This document shows positions 5,779-11,993 of a stretch of DNA of 13,425 nt, piece by piece; the stretch's first letter is position 1; each line of letters opens with the position of its first letter. The translations under genes and the position numbers were made by a program. A model generated the notes under the pieces. The model ran no database searches. It was given only the letters and a program-made list of their open reading frames with translations, and was not told the origin of the DNA. The stretch is from Candidatus Moraniibacteriota bacterium (GTDB lineage: Bacteria; Patescibacteria; Paceibacteria; Moranbacterales; UBA2206): contig JAUSNP010000007.1 of NCBI GenBank assembly GCA_030645735.1, positions 1-13,425 on the forward strand. Reading direction: 5' to 3'.

Positions 5779-6762
5779 TTAGTTTACCTTAAAATCACTG
5801 CCACCAATCACGAGAATATCTGCATTGGGCTTGGTTTCATTGTCTGTAATTGTGCCAACCTCCCCATTCAAGGAAGTGGCGATTTTTTGTGCCAAATCAG
5901 CGTGGGTGCCAGACAAATCAATCACGGTTGTTTTTTCATAATTACCTTTGGCGTTGGTTTTTTCTGAAACCGTCACGCCAGGAATCAAGGCCACCATCTC
6001 ACCAATTTTTTGTGCCAAACCCTTGGTCTTTGAACCATTGAAGATTGCGGCCTTGGCTGGTGTCACAACCTCTGCAGGCGTCTCAGTTGTAACTGGAGTG
6101 GCATTGTCTGTGCTAGCTGATTCTGGACTACTAGCTGGAGCATTCGCGTCTGTTGCTGCGTCAGTGCCAGAGACTGGGGAAACTTCAATGATTTTGTTGT
6201 TAGATGGTCGAAAAAGAATGGCTTTTTTGTTTTCAGTATAAATCAAAACCTTATCACCATTTTGTGCGCGAGCAAAAAAATTTTGTTCCTTGATTTTTTC
6301 AATGTCAGTCACCGTGGCCAAGATTGGTTCTTCATTAGTTGGCAATTCAAAGAAAACACCAATAGTTTCTTTGAGCGCATCAACCTCTTTTTTGCCAGCA
6401 TCAACATTGCTTTCTGCTGCCACCAATTGTTGTTTGGCATCAACTTTTTTGTTGTAATAGTGTTTATACAAGAAGCCACCACCCGTACCCAAGCCAGTCA
6501 AAACCGCCACGCCTACCAAAATCAGCACGAGCTTTTTGTTCATTTTCAAATTGATTTTTCTCTTCGACTTACTTTTTTCAACCACCACTGACTCAGCTGT
6601 TTTTTCAATTGGAGCACGTCTCACAATTCGCGCTGGACTAACTTTTTTCAGCGCTGGCCTTGTCACCACTCGCTTTTTCACAGCCACCACTTTTTTTGGT
6701 TTTTCCACACTCGCAGATTTTTTCTCTGCAAATATTTTTTCGATAGAAGTTTTTTTATTCAT
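5779..6762 (-). CDS. Single-pass membrane protein with a LytR C-terminal domain
   Basis: This 327-residue protein begins with a strongly basic cytoplasmic tail (1-77, rich in Lys/Arg/Val), followed by one membrane segment at about 78-98 (LVLILVGVAVLTGLGTGGGFL). An outside helix at about 105-135 is probably coiled coil. A small region around 145-195 includes FFARAQNGDKVLIY and a following beta-rich stretch. A Thr/Ala/Pro-rich linker (198-236) leads to a LytR-C-like domain from about 237: AAIFNGSKTKGLAQKI, NAKGNYEKTTVIDLSG, and ending ADILVIGGSDF. The LytR-C domain usually sits behind LytR-CpsA-Psr phosphotransferase domains, which attach polymers to the cell wall; here the catalytic domain is absent. 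The orientation (positive tail inside) is the expected one. A role in envelope organisation or polymer handling is inferred. It has its own extended -10 promoter and is followed by the symmetrical terminator at 5721-5750. No Shine-Dalgarno; the ATG at 6762 is the first in frame. Confidence 0.82.
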   Translation of the reverse strand: MNKKTSIEKIFAEKKSASVEKPKKVVAVKKRVVTRPALKKVSPARIVRRAPIEKTAESVVVEKSKSKRKINLKMNKKLVLILVGVAVLTGLGTGGGFLYKHYYNKKVDAKQQLVAAESNVDAGKKEVDALKETIGVFFELPTNEEPILATVTDIEKIKEQNFFARAQNGDKVLIYTENKKAILFRPSNNKIIEVSPVSGTDAATDANAPASSPESASTDNATPVTTETPAEVVTPAKAAIFNGSKTKGLAQKIGEMVALIPGVTVSEKTNAKGNYEKTTVIDLSGTHADLAQKIATSLNGEVGTITDNETKPNADILVIGGSDFKVN

Positions 6763-6798
6763 AATTTTATTTTTATTTACAAAGATTTTCTTTTATTT

Positions 6799-6807
6799 AT
6801 TATACCA
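6799..6807 (-). promoter_or_regulatory. Extended -10 promoter of the LytR-C gene
   Basis: On the minus strand the sequence reads TGG-TATAAT, a perfect -10 with the TGN extension (6807 down to 6799). No clear -35 is present, as is usual for extended -10 promoters. The start point would be near 6792, giving a leader of about 30 bases before the ATG at 6762. Confidence 0.65.
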
Positions 6808-6842
6808 CAAATTTTTGAAAATACATTATCCACAAAAAATAA

Positions 6843-6865
6843 AAAACCGAGCTAAGCCCGGTTTT
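6843..6865 (-). terminator. Terminator of the large surface-protein gene
   Basis: AAAACCG at 6843-6849 pairs with CGGTTTT at 6859-6865, with an inner GC/GC pair, one mismatch and a three-base loop. On the minus strand a T-rich tail follows, 21 bases after the stop codon of the 988-residue gene. It separates that gene from the LytR-C gene. Confidence 0.75.
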
Positions 6866-6885
6866 AAATATTGCTAAAGTATATT

Positions 6886-9852
6886 TTATAAACTATTTAC
6901 AATAAACCAACTAAATTCAACATCGCTTGTAGCAACATCATCAACCTCCACTTCAAAACTTTTGCCATAAGTGACATTGCCAGCTTTGATTGGCACAATC
7001 TTGTCAGCCTTGCTGATGGTCACAAAGATGTTGCTGTCAGCATCAACCGCCTCAGTTTTGATGACAACTTTTTTGTCACCAGTCTTGATGACGTCTTTGC
7101 CAGTTGTCGGACTATTTGGGTTGGCTGAAACATTGATGACCAATGATCCAGTCTCCGTGATTTGTGAAGTCAATTTTCCAACGATTGTGATGTCACCTGC
7201 CTTGCTCGTTGGCGTGATGCCGAGGAGTTGATTGAGATAATCGACAGCCTGCGTATTGGCATCAATTTGCGCAATATTGACTGGCGTAGCGATTTGCGAT
7301 TGCAGAGTTGCGATTTGTTGTTGCAAGGTGTCTGTCAGCACCTGTAGAGACGCAATATTTTGCGTCTGCACATTGATTTGCGTATTGATATTTGAAATTT
7401 CTTTGGTTGTTGTATCTTGGTTTTTGGTGATTGCAGTCAGGCCTTTTTCCACCGCACCAAATTGCACATTCACCAAATCTTGCAACTGCGAAATTGTTGT
7501 AACATTTTTATCAGTTTTGATTGACAATCCGGAAGCTGAATCTGCCAATTGTTTCAATTTATCATCACCTTGCAAAATATACAGCGTATTTTCCTCAGTC
7601 TTTTCCAAAAGTCCTTGCACCATGCGAGAAATGTCCAATCCATTTTGTGCCACCTCTCCAGCACTAGCAATCCCTGGCAAATGTTTATTAGCGTCAATAT
7701 ATATTCGTAAATTTTCCAGCGACATCAAATCATAGTTTTTTTCAAAAACATAATCGGGCAAAGTTGCTCCAGTTCGCGCAATGAAATTGTTGGCATAAAC
7801 ATTGCCAGCTGTTGCGCCAGTACAATCAGCATCCAAAACATCCTTGGCACAAATTGACCCTGTCACATCCAGCGTATTCACCGCATCCACATCTCCAATT
7901 CCTACATTGCCATTGTTCAAAATTCGCATAGCTTCAGTCGCACCATTGTCGCCGGTTTGGAAAATCATATCTGCGCCAACTGTTCCATTTCCAGTCGTAG
8001 TACGCAAAATCAAATCATCTGTCGAATCTAAGCCACCGACAAACACCTGCCCACCAACCCGACCTTCCAAAAATGCATATTGCAAATGATCATCATGATC
8101 CAATCCAGTCAAAGCAGAATGAGTGACAACAGAAGATGCCCCAGAAAATTTTTGAACAAATGCATCTTCAGCTACAATTTCTGTCTGATTTTTTTGTATG
8201 ATTACTCGACCTATCAAAACAGCATGAGTTGTTATGATCGAGGGTAAATTACCAATAATACCAGCTGCCTTGGCCTCATCTAATGTTCCAAATTCTTGAT
8301 TACCATAAACAGTATAGACATGGTCCTCATTCTCAACCCCACGATAAATATAATTTATCAAATAACGATCGTCATTTGCCTCGACCAGACCATAACCATC
8401 GTCATATTGCGTGTTATCAATTTTTGGTCCCTTAACTGAACTAATCACCCAATCGCCACTTGAATTATGATAACACCTAAATTGCCTAGTTTCACTTGTA
8501 ACTGGCACAATATAATACCGTGTGTTAACTGACCAAACATATCCAGCGTTAACTGTTAAATTGAGACTGCTATCACCATTTATTTCATCCAAACCGCTTT
8601 CCCTCGCATAGCGATCTGTTCTAGAAACTCTTTCATGATGAGCCTCAAGTTCTCCATTGCCAAACATGGGGGCTAGCTGGGTATGAATAGCATTACTACC
8701 AGATCGCTTGAATGCTTCTGCGTATGGCAAATATCGCACATAATCAATAACATCCTCATCTGTGGTTACCACAAAAGTTTCTGTGTCCCTATCAGCCACG
8801 ATAAAATTTTGCACATCGTCAACTAATGTCAATATCGGGGCAGCAGCTAAATCAACATGCATAAAATCATCCCTATTTTCATCCGTATAAAAAGTTGCGC
8901 TATTTGCCGGCACGTTTATCGTCCCAGCATTCGGAGAGCTATTGGACGTAATTTCATATTCAAAATCTACTCCAGCATGTGAATGATTATAATCATCTTC
9001 ATCCCATTCCAAAACCCCGTTATTATTCACCAACATTCCGTTTGCAGATTCTGTTGGCAATGTATATGTGATATCCTCTGATTGATTGCCACCTCTGAAA
9101 ACCGTGTAATATTCTGGACTTGATCCGCCTTCCAGAATTGCTATTCTTCCGTCCACAGTCAATTTTTCTATTGGATTGCTAGTGCCAATGCCCACATATC
9201 CATTTTCAATATCCACAAAAAGGTCTTGTTCGTTCACCGACAAGTTTCCAGCTAAATTCAAACCGCCGGAAGTTGTGAAATCGGTTCCAAAATCTCCAAT
9301 ATTTTTGATAATCGAACCCTGCATATCGATGCCCTCGGAAGAAACGAGTTCAGCAACATTTAATGAATTGATTGTCAAATCAGTCTCAGTGGATATATCT
9401 GCACCGACAATGCTTCCGTTCACAATAATCCGTGAATTGACTGAGCCAGTGGAGATATCTTCATTCTCAATGGACTTATTTTTGATTTTGTCTGAATCAA
9501 TCGCATTTTTCTTGATGCGCATTTTTTTGTTCGATCCGACAAGAATGTCACCCGAAGAATAAAAAGTGCCGGATGGACGATCTAGGCGCGAAAACCCAAC
9601 CACATTGATGCCGTTGGCAAAACCAAAATCCTGCAAAATCGCTTGAGATTGCGCCTTATTTTCAATATATTTATAAGCCGCTACTGTGCCGAAAGACAAA
9701 ATACCCAAAACAACTAGCGTGGCAAATGTTTTGGGGAATTTTCGATGAAATTTTGTGCGAAAAGACAAGGCACCAAAAACCGCCATACTGACAAACAGAA
9801 TGATTGCAATTATACTAAAACTTGCTGATAATATAAGCCCTAAAAAACCCAT
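6886..9852 (-). CDS. Very large two-transmembrane surface protein built from phage tail-fibre-like modules
   Basis: This 988-residue protein has two membrane segments (about 5-30 and 43-61) around a basic loop (RTKFHRKFPK, 32-41), so most of it should lie outside the cell. Order outside: a region with parallel-beta-like short repeats (about 110-210); a first NGYVGIGTSNPIEKLTVDG block (217-235), the VGIGT motif typical of tail fibres and their chaperone-linked relatives; a central region (about 290-570) that resembles a phage tail-fibre module, with PYAEAFKRSGSN, FRCY (458-461) and QYDDGYGLVEANDDRY; HSALTGLDHDDHLQY (578-592); a second VGIG block near 650; a conserved PDYVFEKNYDLMSLENL block (699-715) and KHLPGIASAGEV, seen in tail-fibre-like proteins of other bacteria; a long coiled coil (about 765-860); and a beta-sandwich-like end (about 885-988) closing in EFSWFIVNSL. 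Only three cysteines occur. A role as surface adhesin or host-contact fibre is inferred from domain make-up. It has a good promoter and its own terminator. Confidence 0.82.
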   Translation of the reverse strand: MGFLGLILSASFSIIAIILFVSMAVFGALSFRTKFHRKFPKTFATLVVLGILSFGTVAAYKYIENKAQSQAILQDFGFANGINVVGFSRLDRPSGTFYSSGDILVGSNKKMRIKKNAIDSDKIKNKSIENEDISTGSVNSRIIVNGSIVGADISTETDLTINSLNVAELVSSEGIDMQGSIIKNIGDFGTDFTTSGGLNLAGNLSVNEQDLFVDIENGYVGIGTSNPIEKLTVDGRIAILEGGSSPEYYTVFRGGNQSEDITYTLPTESANGMLVNNNGVLEWDEDDYNHSHAGVDFEYEITSNSSPNAGTINVPANSATFYTDENRDDFMHVDLAAAPILTLVDDVQNFIVADRDTETFVVTTDEDVIDYVRYLPYAEAFKRSGSNAIHTQLAPMFGNGELEAHHERVSRTDRYARESGLDEINGDSSLNLTVNAGYVWSVNTRYYIVPVTSETRQFRCYHNSSGDWVISSVKGPKIDNTQYDDGYGLVEANDDRYLINYIYRGVENEDHVYTVYGNQEFGTLDEAKAAGIIGNLPSIITTHAVLIGRVIIQKNQTEIVAEDAFVQKFSGASSVVTHSALTGLDHDDHLQYAFLEGRVGGQVFVGGLDSTDDLILRTTTGNGTVGADMIFQTGDNGATEAMRILNNGNVGIGDVDAVNTLDVTGSICAKDVLDADCTGATAGNVYANNFIARTGATLPDYVFEKNYDLMSLENLRIYIDANKHLPGIASAGEVAQNGLDISRMVQGLLEKTEENTLYILQGDDKLKQLADSASGLSIKTDKNVTTISQLQDLVNVQFGAVEKGLTAITKNQDTTTKEISNINTQINVQTQNIASLQVLTDTLQQQIATLQSQIATPVNIAQIDANTQAVDYLNQLLGITPTSKAGDITIVGKLTSQITETGSLVINVSANPNSPTTGKDVIKTGDKKVVIKTEAVDADSNIFVTISKADKIVPIKAGNVTYGKSFEVEVDDVATSDVEFSWFIVNSL

Positions 9853-9877
9853 TTGAAATTTTTATTTTCTTAACTTT

Positions 9878-9906
9878 ATTATACCTAAAAAATACATCTT
9901 GAACAA
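9878..9906 (-). promoter_or_regulatory. Promoter of the large surface-protein gene
   Basis: On the minus strand TTGTTC (9906 down to 9901) is exactly 17 bases from TATAAT (9883 down to 9878). The start point should be near 9871, about 19 bases before the ATG at 9852. The short leader is A/T-only in character with no Shine-Dalgarno. Confidence 0.75.
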
Positions 9907-9911
9907 TGGCT

Positions 9912-9939
9912 TTTGCATTTATCAAATCTATTGTACAAT
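9912..9939 (+). promoter_or_regulatory. Divergent promoter of the serine hydrolase gene
   Basis: TTTGCA at 9912-9917 is followed after 16 bases by TACAAT at 9934-9939. With the usual distance the start point falls at about 9945-9947, which is the ATG at 9946, so the transcript may be leaderless. The two divergent -35 boxes are only five bases apart, so the promoters probably compete or share a regulator. Confidence 0.5.
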
Positions 9940-9945
9940 AAGACT

Positions 9946-10923
9946 ATGCAAAAGAAGTCACTTATAATAATAATAATAATAATAATGCTCGGCCTATCAG
10001 GTTGGGTAATTTATTTGTCCCAAAAAATATCTGGACATAGTGATTTCAAAAAATGCTCTGACCAATACCCATTCATCAGCTCTGAGCTTGATTGTGGAAA
10101 TATTAATGAAAAAATTGAACAAGTCGAAGGAATTGATGACACTATAGAAAACTTTATCAACCAAGAGGAGCAAGCTGGAAATGCTAAAAAGGTTTCAGTA
10201 TTTTTTCGCGATCTCAACACTCGTCGTTGGTTCGGAGTCAATGAAAATGTCAATTTTTATCCAGCTAGCCTAGCTAAATTGCCAATTGCCATGATGACCT
10301 ACAAGTCTGCTGAAATAAACAAAAAAATTCTCGAAGCCGAATTACCAATCACAGAAGAAGATGCGACTTTGAATACTGGACAACATTATGAAGTATTTCA
10401 ACCACTTGAAGCTGGCAAGTCCTATCCAGTTCGCGAGCAAGTGCGCAAAATGCTGACTTATTCTGACAATGCCCCAGTCAATCCACTTATGAATGCCTCT
10501 GTTCTTTTTCGTGATGCTATTTTCTATGATTTAGGTGTCTTCTATCCACCATCCAATGGAGAGAAAAGTGGTCAATGGAACATCTCAGCTAAAAGCTATG
10601 CCAATTTATTTAGAGTTCTCTATAACGCATCTTATTTGCGTCCTGAATATTCCAACGAAATCCTCAAATTTCTTTCCGAATCAACCTTTAATAACGCCCT
10701 GCCTGCTGGCACAGCCTATGGCACTAAAGTCGCTCATAAATATGGTGAGACAGCCTATGCAGATGAGGAGATTGGGGAAACACTCACAATCCTAAATGAT
10801 TGCGGAATAATTTATAAAAAAGATGCGCCATATGTTCTATGCGTAATGACACAGGGTCAAAAATTTGAAGAATTGGAAAGAATTATCCAACACATTTCCG
10901 AAACTGTTTACAATTCACTTTAG
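9946..10923 (+). CDS. Membrane-anchored serine hydrolase of the class A beta-lactamase fold
   Basis: From the ATG at 9946 the product has 325 residues. An in-frame ATG at 9913 would add 11 residues but lies within the promoter, so 9946 is preferred. An N-terminal hydrophobic segment (6-24) contains seven consecutive isoleucines and is an uncleaved anchor or signal peptide. The catalytic domain follows (about 60-325). The family motifs are visible: SLAK (Ser108 and Lys111) as the nucleophile S-x-x-K, SDN at 173-175, and a third motif KYG at 265-267 in place of KTG. No obvious Glu166 omega-loop partner was located, which argues for a cell-wall-type or unknown hydrolase rather than a drug-degrading beta-lactamase; this is inference. 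Two cysteines lie between anchor and domain (37, 50). It is divergent from the large surface protein and ends before a terminator, suggesting linked work in the envelope. Confidence 0.82.
   Translation: MQKKSLIIIIIIIMLGLSGWVIYLSQKISGHSDFKKCSDQYPFISSELDCGNINEKIEQVEGIDDTIENFINQEEQAGNAKKVSVFFRDLNTRRWFGVNENVNFYPASLAKLPIAMMTYKSAEINKKILEAELPITEEDATLNTGQHYEVFQPLEAGKSYPVREQVRKMLTYSDNAPVNPLMNASVLFRDAIFYDLGVFYPPSNGEKSGQWNISAKSYANLFRVLYNASYLRPEYSNEILKFLSESTFNNALPAGTAYGTKVAHKYGETAYADEEIGETLTILNDCGIIYKKDAPYVLCVMTQGQKFEELERIIQHISETVYNSL
9964..9984 (+). repeat. ATA trinucleotide repeat, seven units
   Basis: Seven in-frame ATA codons follow CTT and precede ATG-CTC. They code for the isoleucine run in the anchor of the serine hydrolase. 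Slippage would change the length of the hydrophobic segment without shifting the frame. Confidence 0.9.
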
Positions 10924-10939
10924 TAAAAGCCTGTTCAAT

Positions 10940-10975
10940 AAAAAGACCCCGCCAGGAAACCGGGATCTTTTTTTT
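10940..10975. terminator. Terminator after the serine hydrolase gene
   Basis: AAAAAGA at 10940-10946 pairs with TCTTTTT at 10966-10972, and CCC at 10948-10950 with GGG at 10962-10964, with one C/A mismatch and an 11-base loop. The T-run continues to 10975. The minus strand also has a T-run, so it may act for the convergent genes on the right too. Confidence 0.8.
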
Positions 10976-11053
10976 GTAGCTCTGTTTATTTCATACTAAT
11001 TTTGTATAAGCTTTCACGGAGAGCCAATGCAAGACTAATATATAATTTTTATT

Positions 11054-11180
11054 TGTCATCCCGGGCTTGACCCGGGATCTTCTTTACATTTCACTAAATT
11101 AAATTAGATTCATGATACGGTGAGCAGATTCCGGCTCCCTTGGCTTTAGGCCTTACGGATGAGGCAAGGCCGGAATGACA
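11054..11180. repeat. Composite REP-like inverted element
   Basis: The element starts TGTCATCCCGGG and ends GGCCGGAATGACA, so its outer six bases (TGTCAT and ATGACA) are inverted repeats. Left unit: ATCCCGGG at 11058-11065 pairs with CCCGGGAT at 11071-11078 across CTTGA. Right unit: ATTCCGGC at 11128-11135 pairs with GCCGGAAT at 11169-11176, enclosing a further CTTG/CAAG pairing. About 50 bases of AT-rich spacer separate the two units. The words GTCATCCCGGG and CCGGAATGAC are those of widespread bacterial palindromic repeats, recalled from memory. GC content is much higher in the units than in the flanks. It lies in a convergent intergenic gap, six bases from the stop of the minus-strand gene, and may serve as its terminator. 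Mobility is inferred from structure only. The rest of the gap (10976-11053) shows nothing clear. Confidence 0.7.
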
Positions 11181-11186
11181 GCATCT

Positions 11187-11975
11187 TTACTGAGCAATTG
11201 TTGTGCTGTCCACTGTTAGTGCGCTATCGGTGACATCAATTATTGGTGCGTTTTCCACCTCACTCACATCAGACACAATCACAGATTCCAATTTGACTAA
11301 ATTTTCGACAGCAATTGGCTCTGCGACAACATCGCTGGTCACAACCACTGGCGTTTCTACTGTTTTTTCAGGCGCTTTTTCAACTGTGACATTCCCTGTT
11401 TCTTGAAAAGACAACACTAAATCGGAAACCTTGCCGACTGCCAAATCCATTCCATCCAATCCCAAGCCAATACTAGATTTCAAAACTTTTGGATAACTTG
11501 TCTGATCCAACCATTCTCGCATGTCCAGGATTGATTGTTGCAGAGACACAAAAGCGCCAAGGAATTTTGTTTCTGGATCAACAGGAACATCTTCGATAAC
11601 TGACGCTTCCACTGATTGTGTCGCAACAGCGCTTTTTTCAACTTGTGCAGCTGGCTTTTCCACTGGTCGTGCAATAAAAACCTTTCCAACATTGCTTTCA
11701 TCGTCATTAACCAGCAACTCATATTCCCCATCCTTCAAACTCTTCCATTGCAAAAGGTTATCTGAAAATTCAAATTTCCCATCTTTACACATTGCTCCAG
11801 AAGTATACACCGCTTCACCTTTGTTTTTTTCATACAAATCAATCTTGACTTGCTTGTCAAAACACGCGCCAGTTATCAACAAGGTGTTTCTGTTTTCCAC
11901 CAGATTCCAACTCCCCTTGGCAAAAACGCCCATAGGGCAAAGAAATAGAATTGTAATAAATATAATTTTTTTCAT
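11187..11975 (-). CDS. Secreted protein of unknown function with low-complexity tail
   Basis: I do not recognise this 262-residue protein. It has a clear signal peptide (MKKIIFITILFLCPMGVFA, likely cut after residue 19), so it is exported. A compact beta-rich domain follows (about 22-102) with two cysteines (38 and 63) that could form a disulphide. Then comes a Val/Glu/Ala/Pro linker (103-135), a probable helical segment (137-192, including LGAFVSLQQSILDMREWLDQ), and an acidic Val/Thr/Glu-rich low-complexity tail (195-262) with no membrane anchor or sorting motif. It starts 18 bases after the end of the large surface-protein gene upstream and is likely co-transcribed with it. A role as an accessory or partner of that surface protein is inferred. 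The ATG follows ATACTACT with no Shine-Dalgarno. Confidence 0.72.
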   Translation of the reverse strand: MKKIIFITILFLCPMGVFAKGSWNLVENRNTLLITGACFDKQVKIDLYEKNKGEAVYTSGAMCKDGKFEFSDNLLQWKSLKDGEYELLVNDDESNVGKVFIARPVEKPAAQVEKSAVATQSVEASVIEDVPVDPETKFLGAFVSLQQSILDMREWLDQTSYPKVLKSSIGLGLDGMDLAVGKVSDLVLSFQETGNVTVEKAPEKTVETPVVVTSDVVAEPIAVENLVKLESVIVSDVSEVENAPIIDVTDSALTVDSTTIAQ

Positions 11976-11993
11976 AGTAGTATTTTTTAATTG

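Noticed and set aside
7256..7735. Plus-strand 159-codon frame opposite the large surface protein, rich in Cys and Val
   Set aside because: Its composition is explained by the reverse of Thr/Gln/Ala-rich coding sequence; the minus-strand frame has clear domains and a promoter.
9913..9945. Upstream ATG at 9913 as start of the serine hydrolase
   Set aside because: It lies within the likely promoter and adds a short segment before a good hydrophobic signal; the ATG at 9946 has the CT context shared by other genes.
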